A DNA stretch of 64,000 nucleotides, taken from NCBI GenBank assembly GCA_024699855.1, contig JAMPIQ010000003.1, positions 4,898,001-4,962,000 of the forward strand, given 5' to 3'. The stretch comes from Aphelenchoides besseyi (Eukaryota > Nematoda > Chromadorea > Rhabditida > Aphelenchoididae). Below, piece after piece: positions 1-19,198 of the stretch. Under the pieces are notes generated by a model. That model saw only the letters and a list, made by a program, of their open reading frames with translations, ran no database searches and had not been told where the DNA came from. Every line of letters begins with the position of its first letter. The first letter of the stretch is position 1. Made by a program: the position numbers and the translations under genes.

Positions 1-290
1 CAAACGTTTTTGTAAGCTGAACAAAACTCATCCTGTTCCTTTGGTTTCACATCCTTGCAGTTCTGTTCGAATTCGTCTTGAAGAACTTTACATGCTTTCT
101 AAAACAATCGAACAATCTAACGTATCTTTCCATTCATTACCTTATCCTTGTTAGCTTTCTTTCCTTTTACTGGAGCACGTCGAATTTCATTGTCACGACA
201 AAATGATAGTTGCGGGTTTTGAGCACATGCGGTCGACTGTTCTTCAGAGTTTTGCGATACGACAAACGCAAAAAGAATCAAAAATACTGA
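1..290 (-). CDS. Cys-rich secreted-like protein, partial (runs off window start)
   Basis: On the minus strand two exons can be joined across a short intron (about 104-145, GT...TTTTAG). The upstream exon opens with a hydrophobic run resembling a signal peptide (VFLILFAFVV), then Cys-containing sequence (ACAQNPQLSFC). The downstream exon continues with KACKVLQDEFEQNC and ends FCSAYKNV at the window edge. There is no start codon in the first visible exon and an in-frame stop lies just upstream of the TTTCAG at about 285, so another 5' exon must exist. The regular Cys spacing suggests a disulphide-bonded secreted protein. I do not recognise a family. The gene is truncated by the window, so its length and function are unknown. 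Confidence 0.4.
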
Positions 291-1117
291 AATTTAGTGT
301 GATGATTACAGGCATTGACAGTTTGAGTCCAACTTGTTGACTGCAGAGCCAAAGAAGACATTTCGAAGCGTGATCGCGGTTAATGAACAATATCGAAGAA
401 GTCGATTATCCCAAAAGTTTAGAGACGAGTTTGTTAATGGTTTCTGTGCAACCGGAAAACGTACTTTGTTTCCACTTTTTCATTTTCCTTTTGCGCAATC
501 CCAATTGACTCCGCACGTAGTTAATTGCTGACTTCTCGATTCAGAGTTCACGGACAACCTCTTCGCAAATGAAAGTTCGACATCGCCACGTGTTTCGCGT
601 GGACTTCTAAAGAAACACGATGCTTAATGAGTTTAGTCGACAGTTTTGTGAACAACTGAAATCGTTTGAAATCTGGAGATCATTGCATTTTAGCGATAAA
701 ATTGAGAACAAACATTTGGACGATAAGTCAAACTGAACTCGATTCTTCTTGTACAACGTTTTCAACACAACAGAATTTCCAATTCAGCAACAAAAGTTGT
801 TTTTATGTACGAGCAAAAAGCTCGTTGTATTTGCATTTAATGGTATTTGCAAATTGCTATAACGATTTATTTTATTCGAAGACTGTGTTTATCGACGATA
901 CGTAATGACAGACAATCGAAGATTTCGGCCACTCCTGTAGCGTTTAGACACGTCGACTTGTCGTGTACGTCGGAACAGTTGACTCGTTTTGATCGGAAAT
1001 TTAGTTCAACTCCAACTGCAAATTAGTTTTTGTTTAGAAATGAACGTCTAATTCGTGTGTGTTTATGTGTGGACTTGAATTGATTTGTTTCAGATCCTCG
1101 ACTGGTGTCAAATCCAA
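291..1117. other. Intergenic / 5' region of DNAJB11-like gene
   Basis: About 0.8 kb without a convincing coding exon. Only short open frames with no family resemblance are present. A TTTCAG acceptor at 1088-1093 lies 24 bases before the next ATG and may be a 5'UTR intron end or a spliced-leader acceptor (inference). Confidence 0.5.
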
Positions 1118-2468
1118 ATGTTGAGAAGGACTCTTTACGTGTTCTTGGCTCTGTGCTTTTTGGTTGATTTGATACACGCCGGTCGAGATTTCTATAAGAT
1201 CTTGGGTGTTCCACGAAATGCAAACTTAAATCAAATAAAGAAGGCCTATCGGAAGTTAGCCAAGGAATTGCATCCCGATAAAAACCAAGACGACCCGATA
1301 GCTCAAGAGAAGTTTCAAGATTTAGGAGCCGCTTATGAAGTAAGTGGAAAGTTTGTTTCTGAGAGTTTTTGTTTGTTTCCAGGTTTTAAGCGACTCAGAT
1401 AAACGGAAAGTCTATGATCGTTCTGGTGAAGAAGGAGTTTCAAAAATGGGCAGTGGAGGCTTTGGTGGACATCATCACGAAGCATTTACCTCGTTCTTCG
1501 GCGACTTTTTTGGCGGTGGACATGAAGAATCTGATGAAGTGCCGAAAGGAGCCAATGTTATCGTCGACTTATATGCGACGTTAGAAGAAGTGAGTTCAAT
1601 CACATTGTTTTTATTTTACTTCCTATCTTTTCAAGGTTTACAACGGTAATTTTGTTGAAATTCGACGAAGAAAAGCGGTTTACAAACCGACACCCGGTAC
1701 ACGTGAATGTAACTGTCGACATGAAATGAGAGCTCAACAATTGGGTGGTGGTCATTTGCAAATGTTCCAAGTGCGAGTTTGTGATGAATGTCCAAATGTC
1801 AAGTTGGTCACAGAAACCAAAACTTTGGAGGTAGGGACCTTCAAAAACTTCTCATACTATTTGGAACATTAGGTTGAAGTTGAAGTTGGCGCTGATGATG
1901 GCCACGAACAGCGTTTCGTTGGTGAAGGTGAACCGCATGTTGAAGGTAATCGATTGAGCACTTGTTGTTAAGATTGAAACTAATATCTTGCTCGTTTAAG
2001 GTGAACCAGGAGACTTGATCTTTAAACTTAAACTCGAAAAGCACCGAATCTTCGAACGTCGAGGTCTCGATTTGTTTACAAACGTAACAATTAGCTTACA
2101 ACAAGCTTTGTCAGGCTTTGAGGTAATGAAAACTTTTTCTAATTTCAATAAATTACGTGTGTTTTCAGATGTCAATCAAACATTTGGATGGTCATGAAGT
2201 GAAAGTTGTTCGTGAAAAGGTTTGTTTGTTTTAGTATCTCACGTTTTCTTATTTTTAGATCACTTGGCCTGGTGCACGGATTCGAAAGAAGGACGAGGGA
2301 ATGCCGTCGTTAGAAGATCCAGTCAATAAGAAGGGAATTCTTTACATCACATTCGATGTCGAATTTCCACAGGGTCAATTGGACGAAGAACAACGAAACT
2401 TAATTGCTTCTGTACTCAAACAATCAGATTTTATTGAGCCAAAAGTCTACAATGGTTTACAAGTGTGA
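1118..2468 (+). CDS. DNAJB11: ER DnaJ co-chaperone, ERdj3/DNAJB11-like
   Basis: Seven exons (1118-1339, 1383-1589, 1636-1830, 1873-1945, 2001-2122, 2169-2219, 2259-2468) give about 359 aa, the usual length of ERdj3. A signal peptide ([16 protein letters not shown]...) precedes a J domain with the HPD motif, then a Gly/Phe-rich stretch ([11 protein letters not shown]). Next come the two C-terminal substrate-binding domains with the ERdj3-specific Cys pair region (CNCRHEM ... VCDECPN) and the ending KVYNGLQV. ERdj3 stimulates BiP ATPase and binds unfolded proteins in the ER lumen. No KDEL is present, as is normal for this family. Introns are 43-55 nt. The ATG was chosen because it starts the signal peptide and lies just after a 3' acceptor. 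Identification is strong; the exon edges keep frame throughout. Confidence 0.93.
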
Positions 2469-3274
2469 ATGGGTCTTTCTTTTGTTAACTAGATTATTGT
2501 TGTTTTTGTAATAGTAACGTTATGTCGGTTGTTAAATCACTGGTCTAAACTGTCAATAACTTATTTTACATAAAAGCGGGGTTCAATGTTCGACTAACCT
2601 CGTATCTAGTGCACGATTGGTTGATATAGCGCAACTCATCATTCTAATCATTCTCATGTGTTTATATAAATGCGTTTTCAATTAACCAAATTGCTCATCA
2701 TCTCAAACCGCGGTTTGTTATTCCATATTGAATTCTTGCCTTTCGTATGATGAAAACAATCAATACGCAATAAACATGCGCCTTGAGTGCATTTTCCCAT
2801 AAACGGTTGTGTGAATAAAAATATTTGTTTTATACGTCGACTTGTCAGGTTTACGTTATCGCTTCAGCAGCTTCCTTTTTCTATAAGATCTGAATAACAA
2901 GGTCAATGAAAACATGAAACAACTTGACAAACGTGTCAATTGTCACGGACCGAGATAGCGTTAAAAGACCATTACTTCATCACGGCTATTTACGTGGATG
3001 TATTAGTCTATTCACTACAAAAACTCTAAAAACTAATTGAAGGTTTCGCAGTTAAAAAGGCCGAGAAAATTTAAGACAAACAGAACAATTTTCTTCGAAA
3101 ACCTTCCAAAATGAAGTTGGTTTTTTCTATCAAACTCTCGGTTTATCTGTTAATGGAAACCACTTGCAAACTTCCTGTTCATCATACAATTTTCGGTCCT
3201 CTTCATTCTTGCTCTTTAATCGCGAACTTTTTTAGCTCTTTCTTGATAATAACCTTCAGTCGTTTTAGGTTGGA
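2469..3274. other. Intergenic region
   Basis: AT-rich 0.8 kb between two plus-strand genes. It holds the 3' tail of the DnaJ gene and the promoter side of the USP gene. A 91-aa open frame at 3111 starts with a hydrophobic stretch but runs straight over the USP first exon in another frame, so I do not call it. TTTTAG at 3263-3268 lies just before the USP start. Confidence 0.5.
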
Positions 3275-5168
3275 ATGCCGTCAACTTGTGTTCACTTGTC
3301 GGATTGTCGGGACACTATCCTTCGAAGTTATGGAGAAGTTGTTCGACGGATTGTTTATCCATCCGTCGAAAGTGACTCGACAATAAAAGTGAGTTGTTTG
3401 CTACTGATCGTAAGACAATAGTCGTGTTTTAGGCATGGGCAGTAAAATGCCAACAATGTAGACGGCGTGCTTCCTTAACCATGTGTTGTTGTATTTCCTG
3501 TGCCACTTTTGGATGTGTCGAACATTTACAAGCGCATTTATCGAACGAGAATCATGTATTTGGTATTATCGAAGAACGATAGAGTCAGTTTGTATAACAT
3601 GTCTGCTTAGCTGTTTCCACGGAATTCGGTCACGTTTACTGTGCGTTATGCTCCGACTTTGTTTACGACCGGAAGATTGAAAAGCTGCGAAGAGAAGCTG
3701 AAAATTCTTCTCGCCGTCGTTTGGGTTTGTGTTTAAAGAACGAGTGGAATCCGAGTGCATCGGAAAGTCGTCTGCTTCGAGGGCCTGGATCTCAGTTGTA
3801 CTACTTATCCAAGAACACCATACGAGGTAAACGGAAATAACGTGACTACAGATCAACTTCTAGGTCTTCGTGGACTTGTTAATTTGGGAAATACCTGTTT
3901 CATGAACTGCATCATTCAATCGCTAATTCACAGTAAGTAATAGAAACGGTTATTGTATTGATCTTGTTGATTTTAGTTCCGCATTTACGTGATTACTTTC
4001 TCACCGATCAACACATTTGCAAATATCAATTGGAAGAACTCAACGGTAGCGATCTCGATGTCAATCATTGTCTGATGTGCGAATTATCGAACGTTTTTCA
4101 AGTAAACAATATTATTTTTACATACAAACAAATTGAATATTTAGGAGTTTTACAACGGACAGATTGAGCCATTCATTCCACAGAGAATGTTGCACTTAGT
4201 TTGGTGAGTGAAATGCGAACATTTGTCGTGGAATACATGATGATGTTTAGGAAACACGCCGAGCATTTGGCCGGTTACGAGCAGCACGATGCTCACGAGT
4301 TTCTGATTTCCGCTCTGAATGTTTTGCATCAACACTCCGAGAGTGGTTCGATGAAATCGAATCCAAGTGAATGCAAATGTATAATCGATCGTCTATTCAC
4401 TGGTCGACTTCAATCGGATTTGACTTGTATGCGATGCGGTCGAATTTCAACTACAGTCGATCCGTTTTGGGACATTTCATTGGAATTGGTTTCCACGAAT
4501 ACCAACGGACACTACACGAATGAACGTTCCTTGGAAGATTGTTTAGCAAGGTAGTTTTATGGTTTGTATTCATTTTCAACGAAGATTTTAGTTATGTGAA
4601 ATGTGAAACGTTGGGCGCTAATGCAAAAATCAAATGCGATCGTTGCGGAACTTACGAAGCAGCAACAAAGCAACTTAGTCTAAAGACTTTGCCAATGGTC
4701 GCGTGTTTTCATTTGAAACGTTTTGAGCATACGGTGCTCAATCGTCGCAAAAAGATTCACTCCGTTATACGATTTCCGGAGCAAATCGATCTTACACCCT
4801 ATACGACGGCTTATTGTAAAGCAGGACAATCCAACGGAGTTGCTCGTGAAAACTTACCATTGGATTTGCTTAGTCGGTCGAGTAATCGGTGAGCTCTATT
4901 AACGAAATATGAGTGCTATGCTTACTTATAGTTACGATTTGTTGGCCGTAGTCAATCATAATGGTAGCACTGAAAGTGGTCACTACTCGTGTTTTGTTAG
5001 ACATCACATTGACAAGGTTATTGGCTTTTTCTTTTCGATTTGTCAGTCTCGATATTTTAGTGGTATAAGTGCAATGATATGATCATTGTACAAGATGAGC
5101 TGGAGTCCGTTTTAGGTTCCGAAGGATATCTTCTGTTTTACACGAAAAGTTTCATTGATTATGACTAA
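3275..5168 (+). CDS. USP22: Ubiquitin-specific protease, USP22/Ubp8 type (SAGA DUB)
   Basis: Ten exons (3275-3388, 3433-3562, 3611-3826, 3864-3932, 3977-4101, 4145-4203, 4251-4550, 4592-4888, 4932-5016, 5061-5168) join in frame to about 500 aa. The N-terminal half is a ZnF-UBP domain ([22 protein letters not shown]). The C-terminal half is the USP catalytic domain: Cys box [24 protein letters not shown], zinc-binding CMRC and CDRC knuckles, and His box [14 protein letters not shown]. This architecture matches the deubiquitinase of the SAGA module, which removes ubiquitin from histone H2B. An apparent frame break before the Cys box is removed by a 37-nt intron (3827-3863). Catalytic Cys, His and Asp-region residues are all present, so it should be active. 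Confidence 0.93.
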
Positions 5169-5485
5169 GCCATTTAACACGGGTGCTCTTGTACATATCC
5201 CGTGATCTCTACGACAATTTTTATAACCGGTAGTTGCAACAAAGTGTAATAAAACCCGTTGGATTGATATCCGACCAATACGATGTGTTTTCGTTAATGC
5301 CAATTGGTGGCGTTCATTATTTTTGAGTTTTCAATACAACAATAAATACTAGAGAATCGAGAAATGAGGGGTTGGCACAACACAACGCGCGTCATCGGGG
5401 CGGGAGGGGGAAATGATGTTGAGCAGAGTTGGAAAGAAATGAGACAATGTCGCGAAAATAATGTTAAAGAGACCGGTTCTTTTAC
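5169..5485. other. Convergent 3' intergenic region
   Basis: About 0.3 kb between the stop codons of two convergent genes (USP22-like and the DUSP). An AATAAA-like signal (aataaa near 5341) fits plus-strand 3' end formation. Nothing else is visible. Confidence 0.4.
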
Positions 5486-8400
5486 TCATTGCACTGAGAT
5501 TTCCACACTTGAAACTTCTGATTCATCACTTTCGCGAAGAGTCGGTTCGACAGTGCGTTGTGTTTCATCAGGTGATACACGTTCTAATCCTTCACTATCG
5601 TCAGTTGAAGTCGATGAGTAAACAATCGAACTGCCGCTAGCGACCCCCGAATCAGCGTCATCGTTTTCTGCTTCGGGAACAGTAGTCGGTACGTTAACAG
5701 TCGCTGGCGTTCGAAGCATCGGAAATCTTCTCAGACGCAATCGACCGCCATGTGTTGTGGATTTTGAGTTCTTCGCTGTCGGACGTTCGCTTGCATTTCT
5801 TCTATTCAAACCAAGCATCGTAGCCCACGAGCATTTGTTGGAAACATTTGAGTGTCCGTTTTTGGAAGTGAGATCAGTCGGTCTTTCTACCTTCGGCGGT
5901 TGATTGTTCATCTTATTGGCAAGAGCAAAAACAGGGTTTTCTGCGGTGATCGTTCGTTCACATGACATCGCTTGAGGAGCAGATGGGATCTCGGTGTTGA
6001 AACACGGATTCGACAGCGAAATGTCGAGTTTCGAGAACTCGGTAGATGGAGACGGCAATTGCGGATTGCAACATGTGGGCTCGTTCGACGTCATTCGACG
6101 CATAGATCCATTTTGCATCAACTTCCGTGGCCTTGATGGTAGAGCCAATGGTCCACTTTCGTTTGGTCGTTTTCGGGTTTCGACAGACGGACCAGTGATC
6201 ATCGTTGCTTCGAGAATTGGTTGATTCAACACGGAGAAATCAACCGATGCACTTTTGCTTAGCGCTCGTTCCGAATTACGATCATTAGGTTGCTAAAAAT
6301 GACGAATCGATTTCAATTTTGTCAATATTATGACTAACCTCCAAGCGTTCAACAACCGGATCGGCACAACAATCGAAGACGATGTTCGAACGAGGACGTG
6401 TACATGGTGGCAAAATCTTTTGATCGCGTAGTTGACGTTCGTATTCGAAAAGTTGGCCCATGAAATTGAGATTCGGAGATACGGTCGGTCTGAAAGTGAT
6501 CGTATATTGTTTTAATGATATGTGGCTTCAAACCTTTTGTTTTTCACGAACTGATACGCTTGATCACACGTGAGCAAACGACTGCGCATAACGTAGGCCA
6601 TAGCTAAGGTGGGACTTCGTGAAATTCCCGCAAGACAATGAATGAGAACTTTGTCGTTAGAATTTTTAGCAGATTCTGAAAACAGTTAAAATCAATTATC
6701 GTTAGAAACCAATTGAACTTACCGATAAATTCATAAGCACCATCAAAATGAGGACAAATTTTTGCTTGATAAGAATCGTGAATTGGAATGCGCTTAAAAT
6801 GGAACTCGTCATCAGGAATGAGATCAGATTTGGGCCCGTTGTCACTCAGATTAATCACTTTAGTGATACCGTAGCGTTTCAACACCGTCGGATTCAGGGC
6901 GTCTTCTTGAGAACCCAAAAAAACGTGATCAAACAGCTGAGTGATTTGGGCTGGCGGTTTCGATCCTTCAGAAGGCGATGAACATTTCGGTCGTCTAATA
7001 ACCAAACTTAAAGAAGGATGCGAAGTCGAGATCGGAAGCGAAGGTCTCGTTAAGGGCGGTGTTGGAGCGTTCATCGGATGCTCACCGCAATTTTCCATCG
7101 ACAAGCAACGACCAGTCGGCGCTACATCGGGAGTTTGTGGGACATTTGATGACTCGCATAAATCAGGATACTGACTAACAAAATTGGAGAAACCGTCTGA
7201 AAGAAACGAATATTACTAACTTGTTATGTTTTATGGTCTTTATGCTTTTTTCGCAAAATAAAAGTCGCTTAATTGCATGCAAAGATTCAGAAGTTTCGCA
7301 GTGAATGTGCAAGAAAACATTAAACGAACGGAACAAAAGCCAAAACATCGCCCGCAATTCGTCGTTTAACACACCCGTGAGATGAGTCAGTGTTCCACTC
7401 TGCCTGCTAACTACTCTCTCGCTTTTGCTCGCTCACATGATGCCCGAATTCAAACGATGGCACGAAAAAGTTGGCCGTTGAAGCAAAATGGCCCACGAGA
7501 GCCAAACTGCAGACGCGAATGCCAAGCAACCATTAAGTCCTTTGTATCAATATATGCTAATAGTCAAGTTCAAAAGTTCATGACGTCGATGTTTTTGTTG
7601 AGTGTCCATACAATCTTCAAGTTTTTAACTTACACTGCAGTTGAGTAGGTCGACGAATATGTGGCTCGAAAAACGATGGCCGTGCACGACAAAACGATCC
7701 GGTTTGCGATTCGTCAATTGAGATCATTGCAAATTGCGTTCAGAATCAAAACATTTCGATTGCCAGTTTGAGGTGCAAATTGGCGACCTGAGCAAGAGAA
7801 AATTGAATCAGAGAAATCGAGATGAATCGCCGCGAACACGTTGAAAAAACGGCCGAATAACATCGAAGGAGCACGATAAATTGGCCAAAAGACGAACTCA
7901 TAATGCCCATTTCGACTAAAACGCCCCATGTTTTAATACGGACGGGCAAAAGCAGCTGACGAACCGCTGACGAATAGAGCGGAGAGCGAAGCCCCAGGCA
8001 ATGAAAATAGAAGGTTGGTGTGGGCCTTCTTTGAGAAGAAGAAAGGAGTAAGATAAACGCACAGAAACTGCGGCCAAATTGCTTTCTACGTCTGCTTTTA
8101 GTTTGGAAAATACGGCGCGGCCATTGGTTTCGCGAAAGGAGCGAACAGAGAGCAAGCAGTCGAAAGGAATGACTCACTTCGCTGTCTCCGGATTCGCTTC
8201 TTCTCCACCGTCGCCCTTTTATCGCTATTTGTCGTCGAAGAAGTCCGCACGCACAACCGCACATTTCGTCGATGACGCGTCGAACGCATGTGAAAGCGGC
8301 GACGACCAAAAAGATTGCTTACTCACCACTCGTTCAAACCCCCCAAAACGGTCCTTTTATTTCCGCGCCTTTTTCCACTTGGTCATAAGGAGACCAAAAA

Positions 8401-9527
8401 CATACACTGCGGATTCCCCGGTGATGAGCAGTTGATGACAACGCAGTTCCTACATAAACTCTACCAACAAGGAAGATAACAAAGAACTCAAAATCGTAAC
8501 AGTAGACGCAAAACGCTTCTTCTTAAACCTGTCAACATCCCAATAGAAAAATAAATTTAAAAAACTTTGACTGCCTCTCTGATTCACGGTACAAGCGCGT
8601 GATTTGGAAACCAGGCTCTGAGGTGTGTCAACAAAAACGGTCCTCGTCTGTTCGATTTTTTCGTTGATCACTAGTTACGTAAGCACGTGAGGCTCAGAAC
8701 TGCTGACCTACGCGCGGAGCGGTTGTGATTGGGGGCGTGAATTCTGTTCATTGTTCTTGAGTACTATTAACGACCCGACTGTGAGCTATGCACTCGGTTG
8801 CGAGTTCAAAGTTAAGAAACCAACTCTCTAGTTTTTCAAAATAAGCTTTTCGTAACCAATTTAATTATAAAACACGAACGAAGATTGTATTGGATAACGA
8901 CCATTAGTCATCATTAAATGACGACAATTAGGAGTGTACGCAAACTCTGATAATCAAAAAACTGCCGAAAAGATTTGAAACAAGTCGTCTTTCAAACCCA
9001 ATACAGCGAACACTCAACCCACTACATTTCCCAATTCTGCTGTTTTTGTCGTAATCTTACCTTTAAGTAAAAAGACCTTCCCAACATATTCGCAATTTTT
9101 GATCTTTTCGTATAACACACGTGCAAAATCGTTCTTCTCATCAACATCCGAGTGTAAACATGAAAATTGGATTTCCCTATCAGACAATTGTGCTTTTTCG
9201 TTGATTTCATAAGCACCGTAGAGTACGACTGTTAGATTAGTCAAACGTTCACTTGTGACATGTCTCAAGCCGTTAGACAAATGAGCGGCACAATTCTACA
9301 ATTTTGACTTGGTAGTGATAAAAAATACGTATTGATCTTACCTTAGAACTCAGCAAACGTCTACGCATAATTTGCGAATGAAATAACATGTTCAGAGCTG
9401 CACGAATGTGGGCATTTTTGTAGGAAATACAAGAGCGACAGTCTACGGTAAAAATTGTTTTTCCATAATCACCACTAACGATAATGTGTGCCAACTCATG
9501 TGCACTAATTTCTCGACTAGAAGTCAT
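5486..9527 (-). CDS. MAP-kinase phosphatase, DUSP8/16 type
   Basis: Six exons (9342-9527, 9061-9295, 6723-7196, 6534-6675, 6339-6489, 5486-6292) join to about 664 aa. The N-terminal rhodanese/CH2 domain (VDCRSCISYKNAHIRAALN) contains a basic MAPK-docking cluster (MRRRLL). A bridge (GFSNFVSQYPDLCE) leads to the dual-specificity catalytic domain, with general-acid loop PIHDSYQAKI and active site HCLAGISRSP, then RPTVSPNLNFMGQLFEYE. A long Ser/Thr-rich tail of about 270 aa follows, as in DUSP8/16. It should dephosphorylate Thr and Tyr in JNK/p38-type kinases. The two halves are separated by a 1.86-kb intron, about 40 times larger than its other introns; family alignment across the junction (LLK-D-GFSNF) supports one gene. 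The first in-frame ATG was used. Confidence 0.9.
7197..9060 (-). other. Oversized intron of the DUSP gene, possible internal promoter
   Basis: This 1,864-nt intron separates the docking-domain exons from the phosphatase-domain exons. Borders are GTAAGA (at 9060) and TTTCAG (at 7197). The stretch about 7380-8430 is visibly richer in CG dinucleotides than nearby introns and has long open frames on both strands (up to 187 codons) that resemble no family. I infer a possible enhancer or internal promoter that could give a phosphatase-only form starting at Met codons in the next exon. No transcript evidence is available here. Confidence 0.4.
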
Positions 9528-10313
9528 TCCACGGTAACTAGAGTCTTTTATTTGGCCACTTAGCACTCAACGTCGTTCGATTTTAAAAGGCACGATGTTC
9601 GGAGCAACATTTTTGGTTGAAACACAATTGAACTAAAACAGGAGATCAGGTTAACTCGTGACAACTACACGCGAATAAACATCGAGTAAAATTATCGATA
9701 TAAACACTAAATTGGTCGATTCGTCGGAACGTTCAATTTCGTCTTCGTGTGCTCTGAAGTTTCATGTCGAAATTTACAGTCGTGACTCAATCAAAATGTG
9801 CGCGCTGTTGAAACATCGTCTCGTATTCCATTCGACGTTTGATTGTCGAATTCACTCTCGTACTCAACGATCGAAAGTAGGAAACGCGGCGAATAAAGAA
9901 ATTTGTGCTGATAAGCGAAAGCATCGATTTTCAAATTCGAAGTAAACTGACTCATTGATGCGTTTAAAAATAGAACACGATTAGAAGGTCAGTAGAAAGA
10001 AACTTATCGGGTTTCGAAGAGCGATGATGTCATTTGGACTGAAACGCAGCTTCGCGTACAAAAGTCGAGAGTTTCAAAATTACAAAAAAGCAGGACCGTC
10101 CGTTTGCTGTACAGCGAAGAGGGAAATCGAAAGATCCTCGTTCGTCAGCGCCGCTGGTTTTTCTCAATCAGCGGCTGCGAAAGAGAAATTCGGACTCAAA
10201 CACGCGCCTTCGACGTCCCGAGTTCTCAGGACGCAGTTCGAGTTGCGTTTGACCGCTTCAGCGATTCCCGGTTTTGCTCAAGTGAATTCGTTTTTGCAGG
10301 CAAATTCGTTGGA
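9528..10313. promoter_or_regulatory. Divergent promoter region
   Basis: The 786 bp between the start codons of the minus-strand DUSP and the plus-strand 201-aa gene must hold both promoters. A TTTTTGCAG acceptor at 10291-10299 lies 15 bases before the plus-strand ATG. An open frame from 10024 (104 codons) reads across this acceptor in another frame and is probably 5' untranslated sequence. Confidence 0.4.
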
Positions 10314-11091
10314 ATGCCACGTTCTGCGGCGCAGTTGAATTTGGTGAGTAGTGGAGTTTTTGAAGACGCTAATTCTCGTTTCAGCGGCTACCCAGCGAAG
10401 ATCACTCGGTCGAGCCGCTTGAAGACACGGAGCCCGGGGATTCAGATCGTCGAATCGACAACTGTAGTTTTCGTAGAGCGCAGGTTTGTAGCCAACTAAC
10501 TGACCATTTCACAGCAGTTTAGTTCGACATTTTCAAACAACGTTTCCGCGATGCTTTCGACGAGCACGGACACGAAACGTTGGCGAATTTGACGTTGGAC
10601 GGGAATCTCAAGAAAGAAGTTGTGAATACGCTTCGCAAGTTGCAACGTGCCAAATTTTCATTGGAGCAGTGAGTTGTTTGTTGTAAGCATCTTTACGATG
10701 GGAAATGTGCCTTCAGATTGCCAAGTTGTCCGGAAATCAGCGAACTGATTGCGAAGTTCAGCGAAATCTACAACGAGCTCTCCATTTCGAGCAAAGGCGA
10801 TCGTGAATTCACGGTCGATAACGTGCAGTTGCCCGAGTACGACGAAGACGCCATTCATTTGTTCTTTGGCGACGATGAGCAGCCGAAAACTGAGAAAACG
10901 GACGTTTTGAAACAACTCAGCGATTTCAACAAACAGTTCACCGAGAAAATCAACGAGATTCTCGGCGCATCCCAATTGCTGTTGAATGAATACGACGAGG
11001 TAACGAACTGACAGGAACAACTGTAGTGATCCTTCCGTTTTAGTTGATGGCATTTGTGAAACGTGGTGGAGCTCCTGCTGAATCTCACTGA
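10314..11091 (+). CDS. Unrecognised 201-aa protein with helical/coiled-coil C-terminus
   Basis: Five exons (10314-10343, 10385-10483, 10523-10668, 10717-10999, 11044-11091) join in frame. The N-terminus is acidic and low in complexity (PSEDHSVEPLEDTEPGD). It is followed by a charged amphipathic region (FDIFKQRFRDAFDEHG) and a heptad-like stretch (VLKQLSDFNKQFTEKINEI). The polyadenylation signal AATAAA overlaps the stop codon region (tgaataaac). I do not recognise the family; size and helix content would suit a small subunit of a coiled-coil complex such as a kinetochore or tethering complex, but that is a guess. No signal peptide or membrane segment is visible. Confidence 0.75.
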
Positions 11092-11339
11092 ATAAACTAT
11101 CCGTTAATTCGAGGCACTTAACTTTTTCTATTAGTCTGAATTGTTTTTAACCTTTTTTTATCGAAACGGTCTACGGATGATTCAGGAATGTCGAACAATA
11201 AATAACACTTATAATGCAAGGACCAGTTTTTGTAAGACAGCATGTTGAAGACAATGAAAAGAGTTGGAATGTACAGTTGGCAATTAAGAAATGGGAAATT
11301 TTAAAGAACGATCGATGAGATCATAAAGAAAGCTCGAAC
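11092..11339. other. Convergent 3' region
   Basis: About 250 bp between two convergent stop codons (201-aa gene and pecanex). It should contain both 3'UTRs. No other structure is seen. Confidence 0.4.
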
Positions 11340-18797
<7,458 letters not shown>

Positions 18798-19198
18798 TTT
18801 AGCACGAAATTGATGAACAGTGCCGGTAAGACCGGCGAATATGAGTCATCCGAAAAAGCCGGGAATTCACCATTGAATATCGGCGACTGGAAATCCGCGT
18901 TCAAAACCCGCGGTTGGTCCTGTCGTTTTCGTTGCAAGTTCTAGCGCGTGCTTTTTTGTTTGCTAAATGGCGCGAGTTGAATAGCTTGCACACTCTCGAC
19001 TTTCGCGTGAGAAGCGTTTTGCGCGCGCAAATTTAGCTCGACGGTCATAAATTATGCCGATCATGTACTGCATCCGAACTGTCAGTATTCTCCCACTTTC
19101 TTCACTACTTTTGGCAAACTTCGGTTGGGTAAATGCCGCAACTGTTTGACGTAAAAAACGAGGAGTTTGTTTAAAAGACTTCTGGTAATTCACAGAAA
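18798..19198. promoter_or_regulatory. Divergent promoter, pecanex / CDC14
   Basis: The 401 bp between the two start codons is the only space for both promoters. It is GC-richer than average near 18890-19030 with several CG dinucleotides. No specific factor site is claimed. Confidence 0.4.

Noticed and set aside
3755..3940. Frameshift or stop just before the USP22 Cys box
   Set aside because: A 37-nt intron at 3827-3863 with GTAAAC and TTCTAG restores the conserved [12 protein letters not shown] frame, so no lesion is needed. A 25-nt intron ending at 3851 also keeps frame but leaves extra residues.
7746..8309. 187-codon minus-strand open frame
   Set aside because: Lies inside the DUSP intron, has competing long frames on both strands, no domain and unlikely composition (Cys/Arg/Phe-rich).
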